Shown piece after piece: positions 1 to 14,189 of a stretch of DNA of 64,000 bases (the first letter of the stretch is position 1; each line of letters begins with the position of its first letter). The notes beneath the pieces are model-generated. The model did no database searches, was not told the DNA's origin, and saw only the letters and a program-made list of their open reading frames with translations. The DNA lies in NCBI GenBank assembly GCA_009823395.1, contig CM020512.1, forward strand, positions 7,762,905-7,826,904, in the 5' to 3' direction. The position numbers were made by a program, and so were the translations under genes. The DNA is from Thamnaconus septentrionalis (Eukaryota; Chordata; Actinopteri; Tetraodontiformes; Monacanthidae).

Positions 1-3000
1 TAGCCATAAAGGTGTTCATGTTAAACACACTGAAGTAAATCAGTTTGATGAGTTTATGTTGGCGGTATCATTTCAGAGTTCCGTCCAGCTTGCGGTCTGG
101 ACCCGTTCCAGTTTTCTTCACCCACCCCTCAGTCACAGCTGTCGGTCTGTTTTTAGTGCCACGCTCACGGCCTCAGTCATCTCCTCCTGTTACATGGAGC
201 CGCTACTCCAGTCAGGCAGCCCTGATGTATTGCTTCATTAGCCAACAGGACACCAGAACACACCGCCAGTGGCGCGCAACACTTTCTGGCATTCAAATTG
301 ATATACATGTGAGTTCCGTGAGCGTACAGAATGAGCGGCCCGGCTGAAAATAGAGAGTGGCACTGTGATCATATGTTTGCCGTCCGGCATGTCCAGCGCA
401 GCATGTGACGCTGTTTTGGAAAGTGTTTGTCCTCGGCGTCAGCAGCTAGTGAATGAAATGCGTCACCGTGTTCCCGACCCTGAACACTTCATGGTGCAAA
501 GTAAACACCGCAAAATTCAATATTTCAGGATTATTGTATTTTTTTATTTTTTATTTTTTAAAATTAAAACTAAAATAACTGGCCATCAACTTAACACTGA
601 AACAACATTCAACATTTCTAAAAATAAGTCAGCCCGGACGATTTTTAGTGGTTAAACGCAAACAATTCAAGCTCCTGCTTAAACAACATGGCAACAAAGT
701 TGGAAACTATTGTCCAAATATCCATCAATTTACCAAACAACTTCCGGTTTATCCCTTGACCTAATCTTAACTTGCGTTCAAATGATCTGATCAGCTGGTC
801 AGAATTCAGAATTGTGCCAAGTGTCACAATGTTTCAGTAAATTTTAACCAACACAAAGTTTTGGAACTGATTAAAATGAATTGCCGAACCTCAGACTACG
901 AGTTTCCAAATCTTAACATTTTCATTTGACACATGGCTTGTACAACATGTTGGTTGATCTATTTCGGGAGATGCCCCGGTGGTCAGCGGCACGGCTCAAA
1001 CAGGAATGCGGGGCAATAAACTCATTGGAAGCAATGCTGCAACTCATTAGTGTGGTTACAAAACTTAACACACCCGGAGAGTCCCGGCTCAGGACCACAA
1101 TTAGACTGCTTAATGTTTTTCCTAATATGGGATCGTCAATGGATTTGCTAATGGGGTCTCGACGGGGGGTTAGGTGAGGGTACGGTTGAGTAGGGATGTT
1201 GAAAGCATACAACTCGGGCGCTTTCTCTCTATCACTCTCTTTGCCTTATTAGTGCTGAGGCAGCAGTGTGCAGACGCAGGCAGCCTGCTGAGCCCAGCAC
1301 TACTAAAGCACAAAGACTTCAGGGCCTCGGGACGCAAGAGGAGCCCGAAAAGTGAAGCAAAGTAAGACTGGAATCAGGAAGTCTGGCGGAGACACGAGGG
1401 AGAGCAGGTATGTCTGCTCGGACGAGTTACGTGAGTGATGTTGACAGGTGTCAATAAGGACCACGCCCCCCTTTGCTGACATGCATGAAGATATTTCCGC
1501 ACACTTGCGATAGGTCAGGGTCCCCTGGACTTGTAGAGGACTTTTGGTCCTGGGGACCAGCCTGCATTGGTGTTGTTGGAGGTTAATGGAGAGATTTGAG
1601 TAGCAGACAAACAGGCTGGAAATTTCTCCTGAATGGGCGGAAGGTGCAGGGCGACACACTTGCGTTTGACCTTATCCAGGAGGGCACGTCAAACCCACGG
1701 CGTCAGTTCAGCAGGTCGTCCGCCCGACTGTGAACCGCGTTAGCCGGGTCAGCGCGCTCGTCGGGCAAAAATGATGAATCGAGCTAATATTTAATCACGT
1801 TAAAATGAAAATCTGCATGCGGCACTGCCCCGCGTGCTGATTATATAAGCAAGACATGTGGGTCGTGGCTGTTTTTTTTTCCAAACCTGCTGTGCTGATG
1901 CTTTGACATCAGCGAGTCAAAGTTGTAGGTGTGTTAGCGAAGCACTCAAAGTCAAAGCGTCTGAATGTCGTTACATGGCAGCAAACAGCTAAGACCTGCG
2001 CAAAGTGCAAGGTCGTTCGCGGGTCTCAGTACGCTGACAGTGTTTAGGCTAAGACGAAGTCTCAATATAGACAGGGTGTGGTACAAAGAGCCGTGATGTA
2101 GCCCTGATGGCTAACTGTTCAGTTGTTACTCTTGACTAATTTATGTCTCATGGCTTGGGAAGAAAAACAGAAAATGCATTATTTCAACATTCATTGTTTT
2201 ATCCCACAAGATTATTTATCGCTCATGAACTAGACGTTACAACACTGTGATAAGACTGTTCCACTTGAGCCAGCGGCAATGTAGCTCGCTAGTGCCTGCT
2301 AATGTTAGCGAGCTGCTACTCTTCAGTGTCCAATTTCAAATTCAATTCTATAATACTGATATTGTGTATTTGAGGGTTTAGTTTGTGGTATTAAAAAGAA
2401 ACAGTTTCACCGGTTTTATGAACACAACTAAGTTTATTTGACACATATGATCCGGTGCTGTTAGACGACACCTGAGCTAACGCCACAGGTAACCACCTCC
2501 GGTCGGAGGCTTTCACAGCTAAATGAACCGAGTGCACCAAACTTCAGGCATGAGACTCAGTGTCTGACCTCAGGAGACTAATTGTTTCCAGGACTTTGCC
2601 GGCCAGCCAAAACCAAAGCACTACTAAGTGGTAACTAAACATCGTAATTGAGACAAGTGGGCCTGCAAGCAGAGCCAAAAAAAGATTCAAGACTAATGTA
2701 CATTTGGAAGAAACAACGTGCATTTTCTGCAATTCTTCCCAGGGGGGACCAGGCAAAGGTTCAATTAGACAGATTTTGCTTCTACATGCAACAGCAGAAA
2801 AAAACAAAACAGAAAAACAAAAAAAAAAAACGCATCTGTGTTTGTCTGTGTGTGTGGGTATGTTGGGGAGTGATAATCAGTTCCAGCCTCCCAAAGTTGG
2901 CCGATATCATTTCATTACAGCAGAGGAGGGTGCCGGGGCTTTGGCTGAGATTATGGCAGACTAAGAAACTCTACCCGAGCCCCAGTTGCCTTAAGAAGGA

Positions 3001-3005
3001 CCGTG
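1..3005. other. Non-coding region, nothing assigned
   Basis: No credible gene. Open stretches are short and lack splice context or recognisable protein motifs. A partial inverted motif (GCTAGTGCCTGCTAATGTTAG CGAGC, near 2288-2312) is seen without known meaning. Confidence 0.5.
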
Positions 3006-3007
3006 TG

Positions 3008-3009
<2 letters not shown>

Positions 3010-3061
<52 letters not shown>
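3010..3061. repeat. (TG)n microsatellite
   Basis: About 52 bp of uninterrupted TG. Confidence 0.95.
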
Positions 3062-3062
<1 letters not shown>

Positions 3063-3280
3063 AAGAAACGAGAGGACCAGGGGAGGGAGAGAAGGGAGGG
3101 AGGGGGTCACCAGGATTATTAGTGGGAGGTTCAGCTGTTTATTATTCCAATTCTATCTCTAACAGCTGAAAATTGGAGTATTAGGCTGCCGCCCTGAGCA
3201 GCCTGGGGATCAATGCACAGGGGTTAAACCCTGTGGCAGGGCTCCACACTCTGACCGCGCTCGCAGATACTGACGCAGCA

Positions 3281-3287
<7 letters not shown>

Positions 3288-3368
<81 letters not shown>
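3288..3368. repeat. (CA)n microsatellite
   Basis: About 80 bp of CA, only 230 bp from a TG tract in the opposite sense, so the two arms could pair. Confidence 0.95.
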
Positions 3369-3369
<1 letters not shown>

Positions 3370-4005
3370 GCAGAGGTCATTCACAAAACTTAACAGACAC
3401 ATCAGATTTACCGCTCTGAGGTGATAAGACACTCAAGTCTTCTGAGGCGGATGAAAAGCTTCACACTTGTCACCGGCAGGGAGTTTGAGGAGCGTAGAGT
3501 TGAAAGAACCGAATGCTAAAAGCTCCAGATTTGGGAAGAAACTTCATAAAGACAGAAGAAAATCTTGCTTGTGTAAGAGCACTCGGAGCGACGAGCGATT
3601 CGCCTTCTGCCATCGACTCGGCTGCGCAATGGAAACAAGCGACAATCTCTCCGACCGACCGACTCAAAAATACAAAGGTTGACGCACGCGGACCTGCTGC
3701 GCCGCACACACGGTTGGCATGTGCCTCGTTGGGTCTCATGTCACGTCCGTGCATTTGGCACAGCCGGGGAAGGACATGCGACACTGGGAAAAGGGCGAAG
3801 TGAACTTTCCACGCCACGCAGGGCGACGGCCCGAGGTCACATGGTCAACGCGCCTTCGAAACACTCGGAGGCCCGGAAGATGAATTTAGAGCCACAGACT
3901 GACCGGGCTGCAGCAGCGGACCCGAAATCACAGCTGGTATCATGAAGACAAGAGATCAGGTGGGAGATGAGGAAAACAGGGATTCATTTTGAAATCTGCT
4001 TTCTG

Positions 4006-4050
4006 ACCATTAGGTGCCACTAAATCTCACACACTGGGGCCTTTAAAAGC
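4006..4050 (+). repeat. Solo end fragment of the same MITE-like family
   Basis: CCATTAGGTGCCACTAAATC followed by TCACACACTGGGGCCTTTAA matches the right end of the element at 48228-48656. The rest of the element is not recognisable, so this looks like a remnant. Confidence 0.5.
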
Positions 4051-4786
4051 CTTTCAGGATAATTAGGGGAAGTCGTAAAATCCTGACTAGGCCTAAATCC
4101 TGGGCTACTGCAGACACATGGTGGTGCAACATAGCCTGCTCTTTATCCAAACATAAATCTGAGTTAGTGGAAAATAACATCACAACTATTTAATTTGAGA
4201 GACTTAAACTCACTAAAAACATGCAAAAGCATTTCGCGCAAAAAGATTTCTTGCAAATGCAGCACCGTCGACGGCCTTTGAGTGCAGACAGTGGGCGGCA
4301 AGGTGATCACAAATGATAACCGATGCAAAAGGGAACCTTGCTTACTGAAGCAAGTCCTGAACCTTTGCTATGAGTCACTGACATTCATTTGCAAAAAAAA
4401 AAAACCCTGCTTAATAAGAGGCCATTTCCTTAAATAATGTCATGCACATATTCATGACGGACGGGTCAGCTGAGGCTAAGCAACGAGTCACGGGCAACGC
4501 TGCTGCAAGCTCTCTTGTTCGCATAGTGTGAATTAAGAAACTCATCCTTCCCGCGTCTACATTATTGTTATTAATCTGCAGAACTTTGATAATAAGCAAA
4601 TAGTTCTCGCTGGCGCACCGTACTCTGCCAGATAAGAGCCAATTACGTTGAGTTCGGGAGAGGAGATAAATGTAGAGTTTGTGTATTGAAAAGAGGACAC
4701 TCCTAGGATATTCAATCAATGGGAATTATGTTCATCAGCTACTGTGTTGGGACATGGGTGTGTAAATAAAATCTCAATTGAAAAAA

Positions 4787-4812
4787 ACAAACAAACAAAC
4801 AAACAAACAACA
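4787..4812. repeat. (AAAC)n microsatellite
   Basis: About six AAAC/CAAA units. Confidence 0.85.
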
Positions 4813-4849
4813 ACCCACTGTCCTCTCAGCCCATTGATAAAGACGGTGT

Positions 4850-5640
4850 TTGTGGCAGGGAGGTCCGCTGCAGAATGGATCCACCACTGGATTTAATTTT
4901 GAAAAGACAATGCGTGTGTGCAGGCTGCAGGCTGCAGGTGCAGGCGGAGATCAATATCTGCTGTATGCAAGTGCAAAATAGAGGCGTGCGACCAGGTGCG
5001 TGCACGTCGGGAAGACCACGCTCCTCTCACTCCGGCAAAGCTCAAATACAATTTGCGAGCGCGGCTCCCCTTGTTCTTCACGTTTGGATGGAATGTCGGC
5101 AAGCGGCGGCTCGGACGCAGCGGCTCTCAGTCGGAGGAATTAGTTTCCCTTTTTTATTTTTTGGCCGTCGTTGGTCTTTTGCTCCGTCCCTCTTCTCCTC
5201 CGCCCGCCGAGGATGGATGGATGGAAGGGAGCTAATGGCCTTTCTCCTCTCTCTATTAAACAGCTTCTCCGGGGTCTAACTCGTGCCCAGTGTTCTGTGG
5301 GGGTAGTGGGGGGTGGGTGGGCGAGAGGGGCAACGGAGCGGACCACCTCTCACCGGGGTGTCTCCCAGTGTCCAGCCCGCCGCAGAGGAGCGGGACAAAG
5401 CCGGCGGCGGCGCTGAAAGCTGCCTGTTGTCCACTTAATCCCGGCCGCGGCCCCGTCTCCGTTGACAACGCGGGGCGGAACAATGGCCCCTTTCAGGAGT
5501 CCTTCTCTCCGCTGACACACTGACACGGCCACAATGGCCGGAGACACTTAAGGAATGGAAAACCTTGTCCGTGATCACACGCGGGGCTTTCATCACGGAT
5601 GACACACGGAGGAAAGTGCATCTGTAAATGACTGTCAAAA
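4850..5640. other. CpG-rich block, no gene identified
   Basis: GC-rich sequence with many CpGs and short open frames on both strands, none with recognisable homology. It could be a CpG island for a transcript not visible here. No TATA box, splice site or coding exon ties it to a gene. Confidence 0.3.
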
Positions 5641-5659
5641 ATAAATAAAGTTTTTTTTT

Positions 5660-5793
5660 TTTTCTTCCTCCTCTCCTCTACATCCTCCTCCTCCTCCTCC
5701 TCCTCCTCCTCCTCCTCCTCCTCCTCCTCCTTCTCCTCCTTCTCCTCTACATCCTCCTCCTCCTCCTCCTCCTCCTCCTCCTCTTCCTCCTCA
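5660..5793. repeat. Polypyrimidine tract of TCC/CTC repeats
   Basis: About 130 bp of almost pure pyrimidine built from (TCC)n with CTT interruptions. It is arranged as two long (TCC)n blocks around a shared CTACATCC unit. Confidence 0.9.
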
Positions 5794-6275
5794 CAGATGT
5801 GAAGCCACAGCTGCACGAGCCCACAATGGTTTTTCTTTTTTCCATATCTGCACTGATGAATGCAATAAACAGCAGCCCAGGATGGCCACTTGTGCCGGAC
5901 CAAAGGGTGAAATAGCCTCCGCCGCTGCGAAATGATTCCTCTTCTTTTTACGATCAGCTTTTCCCGGTCGCCCCCCCCACCACCACCCCACCTCTACCTC
6001 CTCACCCCCTCCCCGACTCTTTCTCCCCCTTTATTTTTTTCCCTCTCTGAGCGCATTTGCTGACCAACAGAAATGGGAAGATGAATGCTTCCATTCCAGA
6101 CTCCGAGTCCCCCCTCCGCCTCTCCTCCCGCCCCCCTTTCTCTCATCTTCTGCCATCAGGATTTCACATTAAACTTGTAATAGCATGCGACCCTGCGAGG
6201 CACCATTCTCATTCAGGTGGGCCATGTTATATGAATGAGATTTTGGTGAATGAGATTTTGGTGAAATGCCAATAT

Positions 6276-6431
<156 letters not shown>

Positions 6432-6908
6432 GCCGGGGCCGAGGATGGATGGGAGGCAGGCAGGCAGGAGGAGCAGCTGTCATTTCGTGCAGGAAATTAT
6501 ACCGAGGAATACAAGCGCAGAGCTGGAAACACGCGTGCGGCCGCCGCCACCTGTCCAGACGGCCGTTTTCAGACTCTCCCTGGCCGCGGCCTCCTCTGTG
6601 CGGCCAGCTGGCCGCCCCTGCCGCAGCTACAGTTACCGGGAAGGTCATCTGTCAGAGGATGAACTAGGCAGTGGCTGTTTGGCACCTACACCTCCTCCAG
6701 CCCCCCCCCAACCAGGAGGTCTGCTGAGGGAGGCGAGGCGTCTCTGAAGGACACTTTCCCTTCCCTCTTGCGCTCTAATTCAATCGCCCTGACAGGCTAG
6801 CGGTGTCCCACTGTCTGCCCGGCCCAGTAATCTCTGTGTAATTGAGTTCCCAATCAGCCATCCATCAATAATGCATCTGGTTCCATGAGGCAGGAAACAA
6901 GCGAGCAG

Positions 6909-6948
6909 GCCGCCGCCGCCGCCGCCGCCGCTGCCGCCGCCGCTGCAG
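6909..6948. repeat. (GCC)n trinucleotide repeat
   Basis: Thirteen GCC/GCT units. They would read as polyalanine in one forward frame, but no gene structure supports translation. Confidence 0.85.
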
Positions 6949-7529
6949 AGCAAGGAGACAGGATTCTGCAGCGGCTGGACACACAGATCTATGACTTCCT
7001 GGAGATCACTCAACACACTCCTGAGGGCGGCGAACGCCGCCTGAAGACAAACTGCTTCAATTCAGGGATTATTGTGTCCCTTTAAGTCGCATCACAGGTG
7101 GCCTGCTTGTTTTCAGGGATGAGAAAAATATATTGGACGTTGCAAAAAGAGATGAAAAAGAAACTCAAAGTCTCACAGTAGGGGAGTAAAAGTCAGTGTG
7201 ATATTTACTGCAATAAAATCTTCTGCAGAGAAGTTCTTATGTGAAAACCCTTCTGACTGGAGGATAAAGAAGAGTCCAGCGATCATCGCAATATGATTTG
7301 TGAAAAGTTGTCGTTATCAGTGGAGAAAAAAAAACATAAACAGGCATCCAGGTCCTCTGGCATGAAGCGTGACTCACTTTCAATGCACGCCAACTTATCA
7401 ATTAATGACCGGCACCATAGTCCTCCAAGGTTAAACTGTACAGCTGTCTGAACGATTTTCAATTATACCAGCCAGGAAGTCCCGTCCGCCCCTGCCTCCT
7501 CTCCTCCCCCTCCTCCTCCTCCTCTTCTC

Positions 7530-8290
7530 ACAACTCCCACCTGATCTCGCCGGACCAGTCGTAATACCTAATGCCTCCGGTAGATAATGGTGTGTCCCCA
7601 CCCGCACGGCGACGTCTCCATTTCCAATTTTCCAGCCCCGGAGCGGCCCACGTCTCCGTCTGGGTGCCCCGGCTTGCGACTCTAAGGAGTGTTTAATGGA
7701 ATATTTTTTTGGGGATTCCAGTCCGGCGGAGACACAATTTAAATTTATGACGTGTTAAAAGAAACACCTAATCCAATCAAAAAGCCACTCTGTCTCCGTA
7801 TGGATCCCCATGCCAACTACTCCTTTTGACAAATGACATCTCCAATCGCTCGTGATAATCCGCGGCGGCACTACAAGTGGACGCCGCCGCCCGCCGCCGC
7901 CCGCCACCGCCGCCGCCGCACTCTCACAATCCCCTGCCACGCCGTCCCTTTTACCCTTGGGTCGGCCAGATTAATGGCTCATTTAAGTCCCCATTACATT
8001 ACATTAGCCCGTTCGGCCAGCGTGTACCGCACACTCCGCCGGCAGATAAATCACATCGGGAAAATATGAATCAATCTCAATAAGTGACTGCACATAATCT
8101 GTTTGATGTTAAAGACTATGACAAGGGTTTATACCGCGGCGGGCAAATTTACTGTCACTCGCCGGGACGCTACCGCTCGCACATAAGCCACGGGTTTATT
8201 ATTATCACGAGCCAGGCTCAAGGAGGGGGAATATTTTTAGCCTTCCAGTTGGATTTTGGATGACCAGAAAGCCGAGGAAGTCAGTGTGAG
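7530..8290. promoter_or_regulatory. Candidate conserved non-coding regulatory block
   Basis: Repeat-free sequence with dense motifs of developmental enhancers: CCTAATCCAATCAAAAAG, AATTTAAATTTATGACGTG, GATTAATGGCTCATTTAAG, GATAAATCACATC and GTTTATTATTATCACGAG. It includes homeodomain TAAT/ATTA cores and a bicoid-type TAATCC. This is pattern recognition only; conservation has not been tested. Confidence 0.3.
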
Positions 8291-10539
8291 AGTGCAATGC
8301 ATTAGTCGGTGGGGTGTGAACCGATTCTTGTGCTTGGCTGCTTTGGGCCAAAAGTCACAAAATGCCACAACGCAGCGCTGCTAGGCCAAGCAATTTTTGC
8401 AAAAACAATCCGAGGTTAGCTGCTAGTTTGACAGCATAGGGTTTAAAAAAAAAAAAAAAGAAAAAAGGGAAGAAATTGCTGGCATGGATACGGTGCACAC
8501 AAAAAGCACACACACACACACACACACACACTACACGACAACAACTGGGCTCCCCGCTGGAGGTTAATTCGCTCCCACTGTGTTCCATTTTGAGCTGGCT
8601 CTAGGGCTGAGGTCTGCTGCGGGACATTGTGAAGGAGAGGTAATTACATTTTGGTCCATCCCGGCAAGTCAGCGTCTGTTCGGGAGGTGCTGTCAGTGCC
8701 CTCCTCCTATACAAGCACGGCCGCCAGAGGAATGAATGTCCGGCTCTCAGCCGCACAGCAACACCTCGGCACTTCATGGCCTGAGACCTTGAGCCGCTCC
8801 GCGTGGGAGGATGTCGAGTAATTATTGTTATTCGGGCAAGTTACCAGTGATTGTTAGGACGAAGGTTACACATAGAAAAAAACGTATAATAAAAAAAGGA
8901 TTTCATGACTTTATTAATGGGAACATAACTATCCGGTACCTGGGTTCAGACTTTCTTCCTGACACCCCACTTTGCTACCCGGAATCAGTTTGAACTGCAT
9001 TGGCGCAACATCACAAACGGCAATGGCAGCATCCCACGTCTGGAGCCGTAGAGCATCTGTGACTTTTGTCTCATACAGGAAAACTTTCCATAGGAAAAGC
9101 ATCAGTATGCTATTTGAGTCAGGTTCAGGTTTCCTCTGCAAAAAATGAACATCAAAAGCTCTGCCTGCGCAAAGACGGTGCAGAAAACAGAAAGCAGGAC
9201 GCAAATATTTATAGCACATGGGAACATGAATATCCAGTGTTATCTGTAAACAGCAAACTCAGAATATCAAAGTTAAAGGTGGAGTGGTCTTTTTAAGGTA
9301 ACAAGCATATACATACTTGGCAAAGGATGTTTTCTTTTGCCATCAGCCGCCTCGTGTCGTGCAGCACGGCCAGAGTGTGTCCTGAGAGAAAGTGATGTCA
9401 CGGTGACAGAGGCGGCTGTAATCCTATAGTGTTTACTTCTGATGCTCTTCACAGTTCAGCTTCTGCTTTTGGAGGCCAGCCAGCGCTGAAAGACTATCCT
9501 GGTATTAAAACACCAGGGAAGTTCCTTACGTCAGGGCGGAAACCAGACGCCCAGTAAACATTCCTCCTGGCTTTGAAAAAACTAAATAAAAATTCAGCAT
9601 GAAACATAACTGTATGAGTCAAGGAGGCGGGGTCATGGAGGAGGCGGGGTCTTTGAAGGAGAATCGAAACCCGCCTCAAAGGCCTTCTGCGACTCACCGG
9701 TGCACCTGACCACCAAACTTTGTGACGGATTTGCAGCTTTGCTGATGCCCTCACTTCATGTGTGGTCATGTCGTACCTGTCCATTGTGTACTATTGATCA
9801 GGCTCCGCTGAAACTTGTGACTAAAGCTTAGTCCAATCCCAGCAGAATAAATCACAGTATTGACCCTGCGGCTATCAATAAAGGTAATGACAAACATCTG
9901 GCCCCACCTTTAGTGGAATCGACAGAGTCTCTCCCTGGCAGCTGCCCAGCATCGGCCACACATAGATTGCCTTGATCTCTCCAGTGGGAACCCAACCTCC
10001 GTATGCAAATGCGACGGGAGAAATGCAACCTCCGTCTAAAGCCGGGCGGCGCTCCCATCGAATCAGTCGTCGAAAATCTCCATAAACACCAAAGGGGAGA
10101 AAACCTTAAAATGCCTGCTGACAAAAAACCAACGCGGTGAGACTAAGATTCATTGTGTCAAGGAGCTCTGACACACTGCATCTGTGTCAATGGGGGAATA
10201 AGTGAGGGGATCAAATCAATGGTCGCTCAACGGAGGTCCAGAGGTGCTGAGCTGGATTTTTTCGGAGCGGCCTGCAGAGGCAGCAACTCTGCGCCGAGCA
10301 TCCTGGCTGGGTGTGTCGGGCCAAACGTTCACGCCAGGAGAAAAAAAGAAACCCACGTTGTTAGGGAACGCGTGGGTCAATAAGGCCGCATAAATGAAAA
10401 GTTCTAATCCTAAAAAAAGAGGAGCAGTGGCCACGGTCTCAAGTAGCGGCCAGCTAAAGGGTCACGTTATCCCTCCAACCTTGGGATCAATGCGGACTGG
10501 AGCGGACGTCTCCGCTCTGTGCGTCTTGCGCGAGGATGA

Positions 10540-10870
10540 GGCCGCACCAGGAATCCATCATATTAATGGGACAGCGGCGTAGCGGAGAGCACAGAGCGAG
10601 CGGATACCCTGCAGCCCGGTTAGCGTCGCACCGCGGACGACAATCAAAAGAACATGCTCGCAGGACTAAGAGTAAATGGCACCAAATTGCACCGATATTG
10701 ACAGTATCGGATTGCTAAAGGCGCGGCAACAGCATGCAATTACAATCTCTCTATCGCATACAATTTTAAATAACATCGGTTCGCCGTAATGGAAATGTTA
10801 GGAGTGACATTTTCGCTTGACGGAGGAGAGTGACAGAGTAATAACACGGCCTTGGTGAATCAATCCGAAG
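10540..10870. promoter_or_regulatory. Candidate conserved non-coding regulatory block
   Basis: Low-repeat sequence with GCATGCAATTACAATCTC, CATACAATTTTAAATAAC and GCCGTAATGGAAATG, resembling vertebrate ultraconserved-type elements in style. No open frame, no splice sites. Confidence 0.25.
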
Positions 10871-11167
10871 GTGAAATATGTAAAGTTTAAAGGTTGATGC
10901 AAAAACAGTAAAATGGGAAAAAAAAAAAAAAAACAGAGGACACGACGTCTCAACAAAGAGTGAGAGTGAATAAAGCTGAGAAGCACATTGGGCCTCGTCT
11001 CTCCGGGGCTCTGCGATGAGGGAAAAGCCAGTGAAATTTTATCAGCACCGTCGTAAAATTCAGTCGTGTGTCTCCAGCTTTCCATCATGATTTCTTTTGG
11101 GTTTCCACTTCATTTAGTGGATGGGATGGAGCCCAGCAAGTGAGGGACTCATAAAGCGCAAGGATGC

Positions 11168-11206
<39 letters not shown>

Positions 11207-11829
11207 TGAAGTAAAACATAAAGGTTTAAGAGAACAATTTAATTATGGGAGGCAGTAGGACCCACTGGGATGGAATATATAGGAGTTAAAAACAATCTGA
11301 AATATGATTAGCGAAAATGAATGATCAAAACTGGGCAGAAGCTAGTAGAAATGTTACAAAGGCAACACAGACCATAATTTGACTGTGGAAATTTTAAATT
11401 GACATAATTGGTTTGTATCATCTAGATTCTACTCGTATCTAGTAATGGTAAAATGGCATGCTTTAATTTAATTACTTTTCTTATGTTCCATTTGATCTCA
11501 TATCTTTCTTACACCAGTTGTGCTATCAGGGTAAAGTCACAGCATCCACATTCTAGTAGAATGTGAAGCATAGTGGCACATTCTGTATATAAAGATACTG
11601 ATGAGCGTTTTCTAAATGAAGACTTTCAATGCCATACCGTACCACATTGTTGGTGTATTCCTTTTTTTTTTTTTTTTTTAATTTGATTTCATTTAACAGC
11701 CCTTTTGTTTTGTTTTGTTTTTTGGTGGATGATCCTAAACCAGCCACTTCCCCACCAATCCTGTTACAGCCTGGATTTGTTCTGCTGGCCCCTCCATAAA
11801 AGATTGGTCCTCCAGGAGAAAGAAGAGAC

Positions 11830-12110
11830 TTGATTAGCTAGACAGCAGTTTAATGGGATTGTCAGCGGGCCTGCCATAAATCAGCTTTTGTGATTAAATG
11901 GGATCTCCAGTAAAAGTTGTGTGCCCCCCCCTACCCTCAAATCAATAACTGTTGAGGGTTTCTCTCCTTTTGTCGTGGGGGGGATATTTAAGATAAAGGG
12001 GAAACAAGGCCAAAATTTCCGGCGGGCTAATGACCCTAAAGCCGGCGGCGAGAAGCAGATTACGCTTCCAGCGGGGCGGATGAGAGGGGAGAGGAGCCGC
12101 TGAGCCGCGG
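11830..12110. promoter_or_regulatory. Candidate conserved non-coding regulatory block
   Basis: AGTTTAATGGGATTGTCAGC, CCATAAATCAGCTTTTG and TGATTAAATGGGATCTCC give repeated TTAATGGGAT/TTAAATGGGAT motifs, followed by GGGCTAATGACCC. The spacing suggests a homeodomain-rich enhancer. Untested. Confidence 0.25.
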
Positions 12111-13519
12111 GACAAAAGAGCAGAGGAGGGGGAAGAAGAGATGGATGGACGGATGGAAGAGATTTGTATTTGGGGCTAAGAACAAAAGCACCGGGGGAAA
12201 ATTTGGGGCGCTAAGTGAAGCAAATGGACTCAAGCAGATGACGGAGTCGGACTGTACTGTAGAAGCTCCCTGCCTGCCATGTGCACTTCCCAGCTCACAA
12301 ACCCAAAAACCCTGGTCCAACACGACCACGACGCAGGAGGAGTCGGGTCTTCGCATACGAGCAGGAAATAACCCAGCGGCGGGTCCCTGACCCCGCGGGG
12401 CGATGGCGAGCGGCCCCAGGTCAATTAAGCAGCAGAGGTCTGATTCCTCCACGCATATTAAGGGCTGAAACACTGCCGACGCAGGAGGTGGCCACTATGG
12501 ATCGTCACACCAGGTTAAATGGGAAATATCATTGGCCAACAGGGTTTTTTTTATTATTATTATTTCCTGAGATAAATAGATGTGGGATTTGAGTTTTGCG
12601 CGAGGTAGCGCGAGGTTAAAAGATTTATTGACGTTTCGCGAGGCGCCATTGTGCTTTTTTTGCAAAACAGCAAGAGAGGAGGCATTCATCAAAGCATAAC
12701 AAAAGCCCATATTACAAAACACAGCCGACCCCTCCTTCATCCCCCCCAACGGAAAAAAAAGAACATATTAATGACTGTTCTCCAGGAAGTGACCACCGTT
12801 GCGTTGAGGATTAAGGATCAAGTTTGTTGTCTGGAGCCGGTGAGAACAAGTTACTGCACATCAATGTTCGAAGACTGCTTTACAGACATTACTGTGTCTG
12901 TGGGGGAGGGGAGGGGCATGCGCCTCAAGATAATCTGGATAGATTCCTCCTCTTGGCCTCTTCCTTCAGCAGAGGCCAAACTCTCTGACTAGGGTTCCAC
13001 AGATGTTCAGTCCAGGGGTTAAACCCTGCTCAGTCTGCACACGGTTTGTACACTCTGTATGTTTCTTGAGAGCCAAATGAACCCCGGGCTTCCTTTTTAC
13101 GTGACATCACTTCAATTAGAAAGCCGTCAGGTTTTTACGAGGCCATCTGCGGAAGATGCCTCGGGTTTCAGAACAGCATTTTTCTAGAGTTTTTGAGAGT
13201 CAAGACTCAAGAATGTTGCTGCAGAGCAAAAACCAAGCTTGAAGTCCGCCCTCATTTGTTGCTGTTGTTGTGGAGGTGAATCAGTTAAGATTCTGTCGTG
13301 GTGTGCCCAGCTTTAGGTGGGGGGTGGTATATAAAAAAAACAACTAAGTATACATGTAGAGGTAACATATGTATTTTTTGTACGTTGCTGTGAATTTATT
13401 TGAATTGATTTGTTGTCTTAGTGTATTTTTATTTTTCTCTCATATATTTTACTTGCAGAGTCTGGAATAAATTTAAATGACAGTGATGCTGAAATAAAAG
13501 ACGGTCGACTGAGTTTTAA

Positions 13520-14186
13520 TTAGAACTAGGGCTGTGCGATTAATCAATTTTAAATTAAAATCCGATTTATAAGTCAAGACGATGTTAAAAAAGGAAAATC
13601 TTGAAATCAATTTTCCTCTCTCATGCTTCCTGGCTGTGCACCTTTATTTTACACATTGTGAAAGTTTTGCACTTTACTCATTTATCGTTGTTCAAGATGA
13701 TAGAAAAACCTTTTATTCTTAAGTGATGTTTGGTGAAAGACAGTTAAGGTTGTCACTTTATCCACAGGGAGATCCGTCTGTGTTGGGTTCTTTAGTTTTC
13801 GCTTTATTCCAAAATAAGGGAACTTCATCTTTGTTGATGAAGAACCTGCTCATTTTCAAGTGAAGTTTGGTGGAAGTGGTGGTAGTGAGAGTCACACTTT
13901 ATTAATCACAAGGGATTCATCTTTGTTTGGTCATGAAGACTGTAAATGGTGTCACTTTCCTAAACCCAAGCAGGATTTACAGTATCTTTCAGTTGCACTT
14001 CATTCCCAATCCAAAATTTGCTTGCTATTTTTCTTTAAAAATAAAGATAAAATATTTGAAATAATTTATTACACTGTTTTTTTGTAGTTTTACCAAAAAA
14101 ATTAAAATCGAAATCAAAAATTGATTTTTCAAAAAAAAAAAAAAAAAAAGTTTTTATTTTTGATGGAAATGGCCCAACCCTAATTT
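13520..14186. mobile_element. MITE-like element with AGGGCTGTGCGATTAAT / GGCCCAACCCTA ends
   Basis: The left end CTAGGGCTGTGCGATTAATC and the right end GGCCCAACCCTAATT are imperfect inverted repeats. Internally, ATCAATTTTAAATTAAAATC and AAAATCGAAATCAAAAATTG are sub-terminal copies in inverted orientation. This is the common teleost 'gggctgtgcgatta' family. The interior has no meaningful coding sequence. Confidence 0.7.
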
Positions 14187-14189
14187 GAA

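Noticed and set aside
5493..5903. Minus-strand open frame rich in Glu
   Set aside because: Produced by the TCC/CTC repeat; no real gene.
6885..7085. Forward open frame with a 13-residue polyalanine run
   Set aside because: The run is a GCC microsatellite. The flanks have no recognisable domain, and there is no promoter, splice or conservation evidence that it is translated.
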